DNA of 64,000 bases from Thiomicrorhabdus sp. Milos-T2 (GCF_000702325.1 NZ_KL370891.1:1138917-1202916), one strand, 5' to 3'. Positions 18,395 to 29,812 are shown, counted from the stretch's first letter. The notes: generated from the letters alone by a model not told the origin. Made by a program: numbers and translations.

Positions 18395-19564
18395 TTATTC
18401 AATAAAAACCAAGTATTGAAGCTTCCATAAATCAAACAGCAGTTTGATGTTGCCTTCAATATCGCCAGCTAACATAATCTCTTGTTGTGTTAAAAACGAT
18501 TGATTGGCTAGCTTGGCAATAAATTTATCGTTGGCACCAAAGGTATTCCAGATTGCTCCGTTAATATAAAGTTGAGTCGTACCTTCAATTTCGGCATAGG
18601 CAAAACGACAAACCGCATCTTTTAACAGGCCTGGTTCAACTTGTAACGCCCCCATAAAGTCTTCAAAGGTTGGTGTTTCTTCTTCAGTTAATGGTTCTGG
18701 AAGTTGCTGTGCAGCAACTTGGTCTAACTGAGTGGCAAAACGTCCAAACCAAGTTTTCATTAGTGTTTTATCATCTAAAACGCTTTTTAGCAGGGCTTGA
18801 GCTTGCTCACTAGCATCATCGGTAATTTCACCAGGGTTTAAGTTTTCTTGCCAAGTAGGATCAATATATAAATCTTTAAAACTTCCCATCTCTGATAGAT
18901 GGTCACCAAAGCTATCCCAAAGTTCTTGCCCGCGATAGGTGCGGTAACCAATAGAGTAGGTCATGCATTCATCATCTAAAGCCACACCGTGGTGTCCCCA
19001 TTTAGGGGGAATATATAGAATGTCACCTTTTTCAAAAATGTAATCTTCTTCAACCCTAAAGGTTTGCATTAAACGTAAATCAACACCTTGAATGTAGTTG
19101 TCTTCAGAGCAATCTTGTGAGGTGAGTTTCCAATTACGTTTACCAGCCGCTTGCAGTAAAAATACATCATAGTGATCAAAGTGTGGGCCAACGTTGCCAC
19201 CTTTGGTAGCGTAACTAATCATAATGTCATCAATTCGCCAGCGAGGTAAAAAGTCAAAATCATTTAATAGATCCGTGACTTCTGGTACTAAACGATCCAT
19301 GCCTTGAATCAATAACGTCCAATTGTCTTCAGGTAAATTTTTATAAGTTAATTCATCAAAAGGGCCTTTTTTAAGCTCATAATCGGTTTCTGATTTTTGA
19401 ATGACAATACGGCTTTCCACCTCGTCTTCTAAAGACAGGCCTGCTAATTCTTCAGCAGAAACCGGTGTTTCAAAATCAGGCAAAGCACCACGAATCACTA
19501 AAGGTTTCTTTTGCCAATATTGGTTTAAAAAAGTAGAAAGACTTGTTTTATTAAAATGAATCAT
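18395..19564 (-). CDS. roxA: 50S protein uL16 3-hydroxylase RoxA (YcfD-like JmjC oxygenase)
   Basis: This is a 389-residue 2-oxoglutarate/Fe(II) oxygenase that hydroxylates an arginine of ribosomal protein uL16. The JmjC core shows the iron ligands H128 and D130 in GPHFDHYDVFLLQ, with the distal histidine at H191 or H192 in PPKWGHHGVAL. GKRNWKL follows the first ligand pair as in YcfD. The C-terminal winged-helix part (about 290-389) mediates dimerisation and substrate contact in the family. It is convergent with the tautomerase-like gene and transcribed alone. A one-mismatch palindrome lies at 18624. Confidence 0.9.
   Translation of the reverse strand: MIHFNKTSLSTFLNQYWQKKPLVIRGALPDFETPVSAEELAGLSLEDEVESRIVIQKSETDYELKKGPFDELTYKNLPEDNWTLLIQGMDRLVPEVTDLLNDFDFLPRWRIDDIMISYATKGGNVGPHFDHYDVFLLQAAGKRNWKLTSQDCSEDNYIQGVDLRLMQTFRVEEDYIFEKGDILYIPPKWGHHGVALDDECMTYSIGYRTYRGQELWDSFGDHLSEMGSFKDLYIDPTWQENLNPGEITDDASEQAQALLKSVLDDKTLMKTWFGRFATQLDQVAAQQLPEPLTEEETPTFEDFMGALQVEPGLLKDAVCRFAYAEIEGTTQLYINGAIWNTFGANDKFIAKLANQSFLTQQEIMLAGDIEGNIKLLFDLWKLQYLVFIE
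18624..18635. repeat. ACCAGGCCTGGT palindrome, one mismatch
   Basis: AACAGGCCTGGT inside roxA, encoding E-P-G-L-L on the minus strand. Confidence 0.8.
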
Positions 19565-19702
19565 TATTTTTTATTTTTTATTTTTAATTATTAAATTGTC
19601 TGGTAAATTATAACTGTTTCCTAATATCTTTGATGACTCAATCTTCCATTCTTTTATTGAGTAATTTCTTTTTTTAATTTGTGCAATTATTTGGATTATG
19701 CA

Positions 19703-20779
19703 ATGACTCCTAAATTAAAAGTTCGTTTGGTTTTTTTGGTTTTACTCTCTATTTTTATCGGGGCTAGTTATTTTTATTTTCAAAAACAAGCTAATGGATT
19801 ATCTGACGATGTGGTCAAGCTCAACGGAAGAACTGAAGCCGACAATTATTTAGCCTCTACTAAAGTAGCCGGTAAGGTTATAGATTTAAAAGTAAGAGAG
19901 GGCGATGAGGTAAAGGAAGGTCAAGTTTTGGTTGTTTTAGACGATGCTCAAGTTCGTGCGCAAGTTGCTCAAGCAAAGGCGGCTTACAATGCTACTCAAG
20001 CTCAATTAAAAGCGGTCGAGATGAATTTTCAGGTCTTAAAAAAACAAGTTCCATTACAAATTGAAACTGCAGAATCTGCTGTTGTATATGCTCAAGCCGT
20101 TTTAAAAAGTGCTATTGAAAATGCTTCTCAAGCAAAGCTTGATTCTCAACGTTATAAACGTTTATATGAAAAAGGGACTATTCAAAAACATCAATATGAG
20201 GCAGCATTATTAGCTAAAAAAGTCGCACAAAATGATGTCACTATTGCTCGTGCTGCATTAGATCAAGCGCAAAAAGCCTTAAATGAAACCCAATTGGGTT
20301 GGGATCAGGTTGAAGCTAAGCAGCAAGATGTTAACACGGTACAATCTCAAGTAATACAAGCCAAAGCGGCCTTAACTGAAGCCAATAGCGTTTTAGATGA
20401 TATGACGATTAAATCCCCAACGGCTGGAGTAATTACAACTCGATTGGTCAATAAAGGTGAGGTGGTTGCATCAGGTAGTGGATTATTTAATATTGTGAAT
20501 TTAAATGAAGTTTATTTAAAAGGCTATATCGCTGAAGGCAAGCTAGGATTGGTACATTTAAATCAAAAAGCAGAGATTGTTATTGACTCTTTACCGGATG
20601 TTAAGTTTCCTGCCACTATTCGCTATATTGCATCGCAAACCGAATTTACCCCTAAAGAAGTTCAAACCAAAGATGAACGCGTTAAATTAGTATACGCAAT
20701 TAAGTTTTATTTAGATAAAAACCCAAAACATAGAGTCACCCCTGGTTTACCTGCTGATGCATATATCCAGGTTAAATAA
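19703..20779 (+). CDS. HlyD-family membrane fusion protein (YbhG-like)
   Basis: This 358-residue periplasmic adaptor is anchored by one N-terminal hydrophobic helix (about residues 8-25). A lipoyl half (about 45-85, STKVAGKVIDLKVREGDEVKEGQVLVVLDD) and its partner (about 240-265, MTIKSPTAGVITTRLVNKGEVV) flank a long alpha-helical hairpin rich in Ala/Gln (about 85-235). A beta-barrel domain follows. It connects the inner-membrane ABC pump encoded next to an outer-membrane channel, probably TolC-like and not in this window. The frame is open from TTG 19679, but ATG 19703 starts the signal-anchor directly. Two bases separate it from the ATPase gene. Confidence 0.88.
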   Translation: MTPKLKVRLVFLVLLSIFIGASYFYFQKQANGLSDDVVKLNGRTEADNYLASTKVAGKVIDLKVREGDEVKEGQVLVVLDDAQVRAQVAQAKAAYNATQAQLKAVEMNFQVLKKQVPLQIETAESAVVYAQAVLKSAIENASQAKLDSQRYKRLYEKGTIQKHQYEAALLAKKVAQNDVTIARAALDQAQKALNETQLGWDQVEAKQQDVNTVQSQVIQAKAALTEANSVLDDMTIKSPTAGVITTRLVNKGEVVASGSGLFNIVNLNEVYLKGYIAEGKLGLVHLNQKAEIVIDSLPDVKFPATIRYIASQTEFTPKEVQTKDERVKLVYAIKFYLDKNPKHRVTPGLPADAYIQVK

Positions 20780-20781
20780 AA

Positions 20782-22716
20782 ATGTCCATAGCGGTTGAGA
20801 TAAAAGATTTTTCAAAATCTTATAAAAAAATACAGGCTGTAGACGATATCTCTTTGTCCATTCAAACTGGAGAAATATACGGTTTAATCGGCCCTGATGG
20901 AGCAGGTAAAAGTACTTTAATGCAAGCTGTAGCAGGCGTATTACGTTTTAATTCTGGTCAAATTAGGGTGTTTGACCAGCTAATTGATTCCGATAAATCG
21001 GCTGAAAAAATAAAACATAGTCTTGGCTTTATGCCACAAGGTCTTGGATTAAATTTATACCCTGATTTAAGCATTGAAGAAAATATTGATTTTTTTGCTA
21101 ATCTAAGGGGGGTGTCTTCAGAGACATTGCAGCAACGTAAAAAAATGTTGCTTGAGGTTTCTAACTTAAATAAGTTTAAAGACCGAGCAATGAAAAACCT
21201 ATCTGGTGGCATGAAGCAAAAGTTAGGTTTGGTTTGTACATTAATTCATCAACCTCGTTTTGTGATTTTAGATGAACCTACAACTGGAGTCGATCCGGTT
21301 TCTCGCCGAGATTTTTGGGAAATGTTAAATCAGTTGGTGCGAGAAGAAAATATGACCGCATTAATTTCTACCGCCTATATGGATGAAGCTACCCGTTTTA
21401 ATCGCTTAACGGTTATGCATAAAGGGAAGGTGCTGGACAGTGGAACCGCTGATGAAATTATAGAACGTACACCAGGTTGGCTAATTGAAATTGAAAGTAA
21501 AAATCCTAAAGAATTACTGCCTAAAATATTAAGTCACTTTCCCCAAGCAGAAGAATTTGGGCAAATGATTCGTATTACTGGGTTTGATATAGCTGTTGAA
21601 AAAGCTCAGAAAATTATTGAGAGCTTAATAGATGGCAAAAAGGACAGATGGTATTTTGTGCCAATAGGTTTGGAGGATGTTTTTATTCATCGCTTAAACC
21701 ACGTTTTAGATCAACCAGAAACCGTCACACAAATGGACTTAAATCAGGGTTTAACCCCATTAATGTCCACTTCAGAACTTTCCGAAGAACTTATTAAAGC
21801 TGAACAATTGGTAAGACGTTTTGATAAGTTTACCGCAGTTGATAAAGTTTCTTTTAATGTTTCTTCAGGCGAAATATTTGGTTTATTAGGAGCAAATGGG
21901 GCGGGTAAGAGTACAGTAATTAAAATGCTTACCGGTATTTTACCGCCTTCAGAAGGCAGTGGCTTTGTTGCAGGGCACGATATGGCGACTTCTTCTATGG
22001 CCATTAAAGAGAGTATTGGCTATATGTCGCAGGCATTTTCACTCTATTTAGATTTAACGGTTAATGAAAATATTGATTTATTTGGTCGTATCTATGGTTT
22101 ATCTGGACGTCGATTAAAAGAACGCAGTCATTGGGTCTTGGCAATGGGACACCTGGAAAATGTACAAAATACAACTGTTGGTAGTTTGCCTATGGGTAAA
22201 CGTCAACGTTTGGCATTAGGTTGTGCCTTAGTTCATGAACCAAGAGTTTTATTTTTAGATGAACCTACTTCTGGTGTTGACCCAATTGGCCGTCGGGAGT
22301 TTTGGCAAATTCTTGTTGAACTTGCTAAAAATACAGGGGTTGCAATTTTAGTTACCACTCACTATATGCAAGAAGCAGAACATTGTCACAAATTAGCGTT
22401 AATGCAAGCAGGTAAAGTGGTGGCATATGATTCACCTAAACAGCTTAAACGTGATTTAAAAGAAAGGAGAGGAAGTGTGCTGAGTTTTAAAGTTTCAAAT
22501 CCTTATACTTCTTTATCCTTATTACAAAAGTCCGGGTATAGCAAAGTGGCACTATTTGGCAGTCGTGTTCAACTGTTTAGCCAAACAGTAACAAACACTC
22601 GTAAAACCGTATCAGAGATGTTTGTAAACAATAATATAGAAATAGAAAATATCATGGTTTTAGAACCCACCTTAGAAGATGTTTTTGTCGATAAGATTGA
22701 ATCAGCTATAAAGTAA
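20782..22716 (+). CDS. Tandem ABC ATPase of multidrug exporter (YbhF-like)
   Basis: This is a 644-residue fusion of two ABC nucleotide-binding domains. NBD1 (about 1-300) has Walker A GPDGAGKST, signature LSGGMKQKLGL and Walker B FVILDEP. NBD2 (about 335-640) has GANGAGKST and VLFLDEP, but its signature reads LPMGKRQRLAL instead of LSGGQ, a degeneracy also found in YbhF. The two domains probably energise the heterodimeric permeases encoded next. The gene is second in the four-gene cluster after the HlyD adaptor. Confidence 0.9.
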   Translation: MSIAVEIKDFSKSYKKIQAVDDISLSIQTGEIYGLIGPDGAGKSTLMQAVAGVLRFNSGQIRVFDQLIDSDKSAEKIKHSLGFMPQGLGLNLYPDLSIEENIDFFANLRGVSSETLQQRKKMLLEVSNLNKFKDRAMKNLSGGMKQKLGLVCTLIHQPRFVILDEPTTGVDPVSRRDFWEMLNQLVREENMTALISTAYMDEATRFNRLTVMHKGKVLDSGTADEIIERTPGWLIEIESKNPKELLPKILSHFPQAEEFGQMIRITGFDIAVEKAQKIIESLIDGKKDRWYFVPIGLEDVFIHRLNHVLDQPETVTQMDLNQGLTPLMSTSELSEELIKAEQLVRRFDKFTAVDKVSFNVSSGEIFGLLGANGAGKSTVIKMLTGILPPSEGSGFVAGHDMATSSMAIKESIGYMSQAFSLYLDLTVNENIDLFGRIYGLSGRRLKERSHWVLAMGHLENVQNTTVGSLPMGKRQRLALGCALVHEPRVLFLDEPTSGVDPIGRREFWQILVELAKNTGVAILVTTHYMQEAEHCHKLALMQAGKVVAYDSPKQLKRDLKERRGSVLSFKVSNPYTSLSLLQKSGYSKVALFGSRVQLFSQTVTNTRKTVSEMFVNNNIEIENIMVLEPTLEDVFVDKIESAIK

Positions 22717-22733
22717 TAAAGGCATACCTGTTC

Positions 22734-23891
22734 ATGATGAATTTACAGACAGTTTTAACCATCACAAAAAAAGAGATGCTTGAAATTTGGCGGGACCGTG
22801 TCTATTTTATAATGGCTTTTGTGTTTCCGTTCATTATGATTTTAATTTTGGGTTTTGGGTTAAGTTTTGATGTAGAAAAAATGCCCTTTGCAGTGCTAGA
22901 TTACGATAATTCTGATCAAAGTAGAGATTATTCATATAAATTTATTAGCTCTCGTTATTTTGACTATAAAGGTAGTATTGATTCGGTTAAAAAAGCTGAC
23001 GAGTTAATTAATACTTCTAAAGTCAGGTTTGTATTGGTGATTCCTCCTGAATTTTCTAAAAATATTATTAATGGTTATAGTGCAGAAGTTCAAGCGCAAA
23101 TAGACGGTATGTTTAATTACCGTGCTTCTGTAGTGTCAGGGTATATATCGGCCATTAATGCAAACTATAACTCAGAACTTATACAACAGTGGGCTATGAA
23201 AAGCCAAGGAATGACTAGTCAAGCCATTAGTGATCTAATTTCTCCCGTCTCATTAGAAACCCGTTATTTATATAACAATGAATTAAAAAGCATTTGGTCA
23301 ACAGGAACAGGGCTAATCGTTTTGGTTATGCTCGTTTCTCCGGCTATGCTTGCCGCTTTAGGTGTAGTAAGGGAAAAAGAAACGGGTTCAATTTTTAATA
23401 TTTATGCTTCAACAGCATCCCGGAGTGAATTTATTACCGGTAAATTATTACCTTATATTGCTATCTCTTATATCAATATATCTATTCTCTGTTTGTTGGC
23501 TCTTTGGGTTTTTCAGGCTCCTTTTAAGGGGGATTTATCGGTATTATTAGTTGCCAATTTCTTTTTTGTAGCTAGTGCTGCTGCGATAGGTGTCCTTATC
23601 TCGTCCTTTGTAAAGTCACAGGCTGCTGCGGCCTTAATTTCTATGTTGGGTACAATGATTCCTGGCATTATGTATTCTGGTTTAATGATGCCTGTTGCTT
23701 CAATGTCATCAGAAGCGGTTATAGAAGCGCATGCTTTTCCAGCAATGTATCAGTTAGAAGTGATTTGGGGGGTATTTTTAAAAGGTCAGGGATGGCCGGA
23801 ATTATGGCTAAATATCTTAATATTAAGTGGTTTTTTGATCTTATTATGGTTATTGGCTGTTTTACGGTTTCGTAAGAGGGTTAATGGATGA
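22734..23891 (+). CDS. ABC-2 type permease subunit (YbhS-like)
   Basis: This 385-residue inner-membrane protein has one N-terminal helix (about 25-45), an extended periplasmic domain (about 46-180) and five further helices from about 190, the ABC-2 layout. The start ITKKEMLEIWRDRVYFIMAFVFPFIM and the motif GVVREKETGSIFNIYASTASRSEFITGKLLPY are characteristic. It would pair with the following subunit and the tandem ATPase to export drugs, lipids or cations; the substrate cannot be read from the sequence. The stop overlaps the next start (ATGA). An ATG doublet makes 22734 or 22737 possible. Confidence 0.88.
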   Translation: MMNLQTVLTITKKEMLEIWRDRVYFIMAFVFPFIMILILGFGLSFDVEKMPFAVLDYDNSDQSRDYSYKFISSRYFDYKGSIDSVKKADELINTSKVRFVLVIPPEFSKNIINGYSAEVQAQIDGMFNYRASVVSGYISAINANYNSELIQQWAMKSQGMTSQAISDLISPVSLETRYLYNNELKSIWSTGTGLIVLVMLVSPAMLAALGVVREKETGSIFNIYASTASRSEFITGKLLPYIAISYINISILCLLALWVFQAPFKGDLSVLLVANFFFVASAAAIGVLISSFVKSQAAAALISMLGTMIPGIMYSGLMMPVASMSSEAVIEAHAFPAMYQLEVIWGVFLKGQGWPELWLNILILSGFLILLWLLAVLRFRKRVNG

Positions 23892-25033
23892 ACTTATTAT
23901 GGTGGCGACGCGTTCTTTCGCTAACAAAAAAAGAGTTATTGCAATACAGTCGAGATATTATTTTGGTTATTGCAACCTTATATTTTTTTACAGGTGAGGT
24001 TTTCATTGGTGGAAAAGGGGTCTCTTTCGATTTAATCAATGCTCCAATTGGTTATGTAGATTACGATCAGAGTGAAGCAAGTCGAGAATGGCTCAATAAA
24101 TTACGTCAACCATATTTTGATGTGAAAGGAAGCATTGATAACGATAAGGATGCACAGCATTACCTAGATAACAGCTCACTGTTAGGCGTTATGGAAATAC
24201 CACATAATTTTCAAAATGATTTATTGAAAGGACAGTCTACAGATATTAGTTTTCAGCTCGATGCCAGTAATGTAATTTTAGGCAATCTAGCAAACAGTTA
24301 TGTAAGTTTATCTAATGCAAGCTTTAACCAAGAATGGATGCTAAAAAAACTTAAAATAAATGATATAGATGAAATGGAGTCACCTAGTGTTGATGCTAAA
24401 AAAATGATTCTATTTAACCCCGAAGGTAAAAGCTCATGGTTTATGGCTATTTCAGAAATGATGACCGTTATGACTTTGTTATCTCTGTTTTTAACCGCGG
24501 CTATATTGGTTAAAGAAAAAGAGCGAGGAACCATTGAACAGCTTTCTATTGCACCTTTGACACCGTTTCAAATTCTTTTACCGAAGATTTTGGCGGTTGA
24601 GATTATTCTATTAATTGGTGTAGCGTTATCACTGTTTTTAATTGTTATTCCTGTTTTTGAAGTACCGTTTCAAGGAGAGTTTTGGCTGTTTTTCTTAGTA
24701 TCAGCAGTTTATATTTACGCTATGTCCGGTTTGGGAATTTTTATTGCCACAGTTAGTAAAAACCTAGCGCAGGTTATGATTGTTTCAATTATATTGATTA
24801 TGCCCATTGTTTTACTCTCTGGTGCATTTACTCCGCCCGAAGCTATGCCTGAATGGGAGCAACCGATTGTTCATTTCTCGCCGCTCTATTATTACATTAA
24901 TATGGGCTTTGGTATTATTCTTAAGGGGGCTGGATTAAACTTGATATGGACTGATTTACTTTCACTATTTGCTTTAGGTACCGTTCTATTCATATTTGGT
25001 ATTAGCCAGTTTCGCAAACAATTTGAAAATTAA
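23888..25033 (+). CDS. ABC-2 type permease subunit (YbhR-like)
   Basis: This 381-residue paralogue of the preceding permease has the same architecture: an N-terminal helix, a periplasmic domain and five C-terminal helices, with LVKEKERGTIEQLSIAPLTPFQILLPKILAVE as the conserved cytoplasmic coupling segment. It overlaps the upstream gene by four bases, implying 1:1 synthesis of the two subunits. It is the last gene of the YbhGFSR-like operon and is convergent with purB. Confidence 0.88.
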   Translation: MNLLWWRRVLSLTKKELLQYSRDIILVIATLYFFTGEVFIGGKGVSFDLINAPIGYVDYDQSEASREWLNKLRQPYFDVKGSIDNDKDAQHYLDNSSLLGVMEIPHNFQNDLLKGQSTDISFQLDASNVILGNLANSYVSLSNASFNQEWMLKKLKINDIDEMESPSVDAKKMILFNPEGKSSWFMAISEMMTVMTLLSLFLTAAILVKEKERGTIEQLSIAPLTPFQILLPKILAVEIILLIGVALSLFLIVIPVFEVPFQGEFWLFFLVSAVYIYAMSGLGIFIATVSKNLAQVMIVSIILIMPIVLLSGAFTPPEAMPEWEQPIVHFSPLYYYINMGFGIILKGAGLNLIWTDLLSLFALGTVLFIFGISQFRKQFEN

Positions 25034-25067
25034 AATATAAGCAAATACGTAAAATAAAGGCATAAAA

Positions 25068-25102
25068 AAACCCACCAGGCCTGGTAAGCCAAAAGTGGGT
25101 TT
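25068..25102 (-). terminator. Terminator hairpin carrying the exact palindrome (core 25074-25085)
   Basis: AAACCCAC/GTGGGTTT forms the stem, and ACCAGGCCTGGT straddles the left arm and loop. On the minus strand the stem is followed by TTTTTTT, so it would terminate transcripts leaving purB. On the plus strand it could protect the end of the exporter mRNA. Confidence 0.75.
25074..25085. repeat. ACCAGGCCTGGT palindrome, exact
   Basis: Exact copy between the convergent exporter operon and purB, embedded in the terminator hairpin. Confidence 0.95.
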
Positions 25103-25129
25103 AAAATACTAAAAAGTATTAATAGCAAA

Positions 25130-26986
<1,857 letters not shown>

Positions 26987-27337
26987 ATGGCCAAAGGCAT
27001 TATTAAACGTTTTGACTTCCGAAAAGGTTTCGGATTTATTGTTGACGATAAGAGCGGCGAAGATTTCTTTTTTCACAAAACTGCATGGCAGGGCAATGGC
27101 CAAATTCGTCAGGGTGTTGCTGTTGAGTTTGTTACAAAAGATTCAGAAAAAGGCCCACAGGCAGATAATGTAATGCCTTTAGATGGTGGTAAAGGCGCTA
27201 ACCAAAAAGGCAAGCCGAATAAAGCTTCTATGGAAGATCGAGTAGCGTCTTTAGAGAGTTCTTTAACTACCTGGAAGATTATAAGTTCATTAGCTCTTGC
27301 TGGCGTTATTATTCTTGGGCTGAACATTATTCTATAA
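26987..27337 (+). CDS. Cold-shock-domain protein with C-terminal membrane anchor
   Basis: This 116-residue protein has an N-terminal cold-shock domain (about 1-68) with RNP1-like KGFGFI and RNP2-like DFFFH, which bind single-stranded RNA or DNA. A Lys/Gly-rich linker, a short heptad-like stretch (MEDRVASLESSL) and a hydrophobic helix at the very C-terminus (about 97-115, IISSLALAGVIILGLNIIL) follow. The topology implies a tail-anchored nucleic-acid-binding domain facing the cytoplasm. CspA-type proteins are about 70 residues and soluble, so this is a distinct architecture. A palindrome lies upstream. Confidence 0.8.
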   Translation: MAKGIIKRFDFRKGFGFIVDDKSGEDFFFHKTAWQGNGQIRQGVAVEFVTKDSEKGPQADNVMPLDGGKGANQKGKPNKASMEDRVASLESSLTTWKIISSLALAGVIILGLNIIL

Positions 27338-27502
27338 GCTGTTCGCGCTGAAATAGTAAAAAATAGAAAATTTCATTTATTTGGATACGTTTTGAATAAA
27401 TGAATTAGATTTAAAAAGCGATGAAATATTGCGCTAACTAAAGAGTTAGTTTTTGAATTGTTATTTTTAAAAATATCTGTTAAAACTAAACTCTATTATT
27501 TT

Positions 27503-27528
27503 TAAAACTACCAGGCCTGGTAGTTTTA
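27503..27528. repeat. 26-bp perfect palindrome built on ACCAGGCCTGGT (core 27510-27521)
   Basis: The core extends to 13-bp arms without mismatch, bordered by T-rich and A-rich bases, between the convergent cold-shock-domain and LysR genes. It is a likely shared transcript end. Confidence 0.93.
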
Positions 27529-27535
27529 GAATACA

Positions 27536-28438
27536 TCAATTCTTAATGTTTTCTTTAACAAAATCTTTAATTTTATTTCTTAGCCAGAGGTTTGCTGGGT
27601 CAGAATGATTGCGCCTATGCCAAACTAAATACATTGGAATGGAAGGGCTTTTAAATGGGAGTTCAGACTGTTGAAGTCCGTGGTAACCTAATTTTGACAT
27701 CAAGCTAACCCCTACGCAAAGCATTTCACTATTTTTAAGAAAAAGGTAAACGGCGTTAAAGTTTGAAACGGTTACTTTTGCTTTTTTAAGTTGATCTTTT
27801 ATAGAAAAATTTAAGGCGGTTGATGTAGATTTATTATCTTCAAATTTAATGTCTATTAAATCACTTGTTAGAAACTCTTCTAAATTTTTAGGAGCATTTC
27901 TCATAGCATCATCATAGAAGCAAACCAGATGGTCTTCAAATAACCGAATTTGATATATGTCTGGGCCATCAGGAGGATAGGGTGTGATCAGAAGTTGACA
28001 GCGATCCTGACGAAGTAATTTTGCAGCAGGGAGACCAGACGCAATAAATTGCGTATGAATAGTGATATCTTTATCTAGGTTTTGTAGAAGGTTAGGAAAA
28101 ATTAAATCTCTTTGAAAGTCATTGGCGGCAATAACATATTCTAATTCACGTGTCGTTGGATCAAATGAGCGCTGATCTGTTAACCCTTTCAGTTCATCTA
28201 ATACATTTTGTATGGGCTCTCTTAGGGCCGTAGCTCGTTCTGTTGCAGAGATGTGTCTTCCTGAACGAACAAATAATGGGTCACCCATTGCAATTCTAAG
28301 TTTAGAAAGCGTATGACTTACTGCTGACTGGGTTACATTTAACCTTTCTGCCGCTTTGGAAATAGAAAGTTCCTCAAGAACAATTAAAAACGTTCTAAGA
28401 CTGCGTACATCTAAGTTTAAGAAATCGATTTTATTCAT
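27536..28438 (-). CDS. LysR-family transcriptional regulator
   Basis: This 300-residue regulator has an N-terminal winged helix-turn-helix (about 5-65, LRTFLIVLEELSISKAAERLNVTQSAVSHTLSKLR) and a periplasmic-binding-protein-like effector domain (about 95-295). The frame is open from 28486, but the ATG at 28438 gives the normal spacing to the HTH; the longer form would add 16 hydrophobic residues. It is divergent from the exported OsmC-like gene, with 81 bp between them, and probably controls that gene and itself. The co-inducer is unknown. Confidence 0.87.
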   Translation of the reverse strand: MNKIDFLNLDVRSLRTFLIVLEELSISKAAERLNVTQSAVSHTLSKLRIAMGDPLFVRSGRHISATERATALREPIQNVLDELKGLTDQRSFDPTTRELEYVIAANDFQRDLIFPNLLQNLDKDITIHTQFIASGLPAAKLLRQDRCQLLITPYPPDGPDIYQIRLFEDHLVCFYDDAMRNAPKNLEEFLTSDLIDIKFEDNKSTSTALNFSIKDQLKKAKVTVSNFNAVYLFLKNSEMLCVGVSLMSKLGYHGLQQSELPFKSPSIPMYLVWHRRNHSDPANLWLRNKIKDFVKENIKN

Positions 28439-28479
28439 AATATATATGAGTAGAACACTGTTTTTTAATGTTGTCAAAA

Positions 28480-28493
28480 TATTCATAATGAAT
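28480..28493. promoter_or_regulatory. Candidate LysR box (T-N11-A)
   Basis: ATTCATAATGAAT is a 13-bp inverted repeat, symmetrical except for its central base, in the 81-bp gap between the LysR gene and its divergent neighbour. It satisfies the T-N11-A pattern from 28480 to 28492. It is the only dyad of note in the gap. Confidence 0.45.
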
Positions 28494-28519
28494 TCAACAC
28501 CATAACCAATGAGGAAAAT

Positions 28520-29812
28520 ATGATGAATATCAAGGTAATAACATTATCGACACTAATAACTCTTATTTCAGCAACTCCTGTCTATGCCCAAAATGACATT
28601 AAACCAGGTGAAAAGGTTTACCCCATTGAGTCTAGATTGAATGACTATACTCGTCCAACAACGTTTACCCCTCAACAAGCAAACCCTGTAAATGGTGCTA
28701 TTTCAGAAAATATAGTGACCACAACACAAAGAATTTTAAATAAGGAAGCTCCGTTTCTAAAAAAAGGAGTCGTCAAGGCCCTCGGTGTCGCTCAATCAAG
28801 TCCATGGGAAATGGTGAGTGATGAGGGAGGTGAATCTCATCATCAAACCGCACCAAATCCTTTAACTTATTATGCGGCAGGAATTTCATCTAGTTTATTA
28901 ACTCAAATTGAAAGAGGTATTAAGGTATTAGATTTAAACGTTGAGAACGTAAAAATAGAATCAAAAATCTATTTTAGATGGGCTGATACTATGACTAATA
29001 AATGGTCAGGTTATACGGATAAAGTTGTTTCAAATATTCTGATTAAGAGCAATGAATCACCTGAAAAAATAAAAGCATTGAAAGATATGGCGATAAAAGC
29101 ATGGGCGGTTGGTGAAGGTTTAGCTAATAAAACAACGATTGATGCCGGCATTGTAGTTAATGCTGACTCCTGGTCTGGTCAAAAGCCTAGTCAAGGTAGA
29201 GTAGATTCTCCCGTCTCGATAGAGAAAGGTTTTAAATTGACAAATATCACACCTGATTTAAAACTAAAAACGCTTAAGGTTGAAGACGATCTTGCAGTTG
29301 ATATGCATCATTTGCCTAATCCATTGCTATTTAGTGAAATTAGCATTGTTGAGTCTGCAAATGATGCCGATAGACCTTATATGCATAGAGTTAGAGCGAA
29401 ATCATTAACTCAAAACTATAAAACATGGGAGCTTTATTCTGATGATAGTCGTGGCTATGCAGGTGTCGCAAAGGCTCCTACTTCATGGGAGTATTTCACG
29501 ATTGGTACTTCTTTCTGCCTAATGAGCCAACTTACACCTAATCAGATGTATTTTCAAAAACAGGGTGTGAAAATTGACGATTACCGAGTGGAGCATCAAT
29601 TTAATTACCAGCAAGATAATTTCATGACCCCGACAATGACAGGGTATTTAAATGATGTTATTACCAGAGTGATTGTTAAAAGTGATGCAAGTAAAGCTGA
29701 TGCAGAGCGATACGCTAAACAGTCACTACGTACTTGTTTTGCAGGAGAAGGTATTATGAATAAAACAGAAATGCAGACAAACGTTTATTTAAATGGTCAT
29801 TTAGTTGAATAA
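28520..29812 (+). CDS. Exported protein with two tandem OsmC-like domains
   Basis: This 430-residue protein starts with a signal peptide (about 1-24, ending T-P-V-Y-A-Q). Two OsmC-like halves follow. The first (about 105-215) has PNPLTYYAAGISSSLLTQIERGI and KALKDMAIKAWAVGEGLANKT. The second (about 305-425) has WEYFTIGTSFCLMSQLT and YAKQSLRTCFAGEGIMNKT. OsmC/Ohr peroxidases use two cysteines at these positions: the second half keeps both (C333, C406), while the first has Ser and Val instead. It may therefore be a periplasmic thiol peroxidase or sensor with one active and one degenerate half. This reading is from motif spacing, not a search. A LysR gene lies divergently, and a palindrome-based terminator follows. 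Confidence 0.65.
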   Translation: MMNIKVITLSTLITLISATPVYAQNDIKPGEKVYPIESRLNDYTRPTTFTPQQANPVNGAISENIVTTTQRILNKEAPFLKKGVVKALGVAQSSPWEMVSDEGGESHHQTAPNPLTYYAAGISSSLLTQIERGIKVLDLNVENVKIESKIYFRWADTMTNKWSGYTDKVVSNILIKSNESPEKIKALKDMAIKAWAVGEGLANKTTIDAGIVVNADSWSGQKPSQGRVDSPVSIEKGFKLTNITPDLKLKTLKVEDDLAVDMHHLPNPLLFSEISIVESANDADRPYMHRVRAKSLTQNYKTWELYSDDSRGYAGVAKAPTSWEYFTIGTSFCLMSQLTPNQMYFQKQGVKIDDYRVEHQFNYQQDNFMTPTMTGYLNDVITRVIVKSDASKADAERYAKQSLRTCFAGEGIMNKTEMQTNVYLNGHLVE

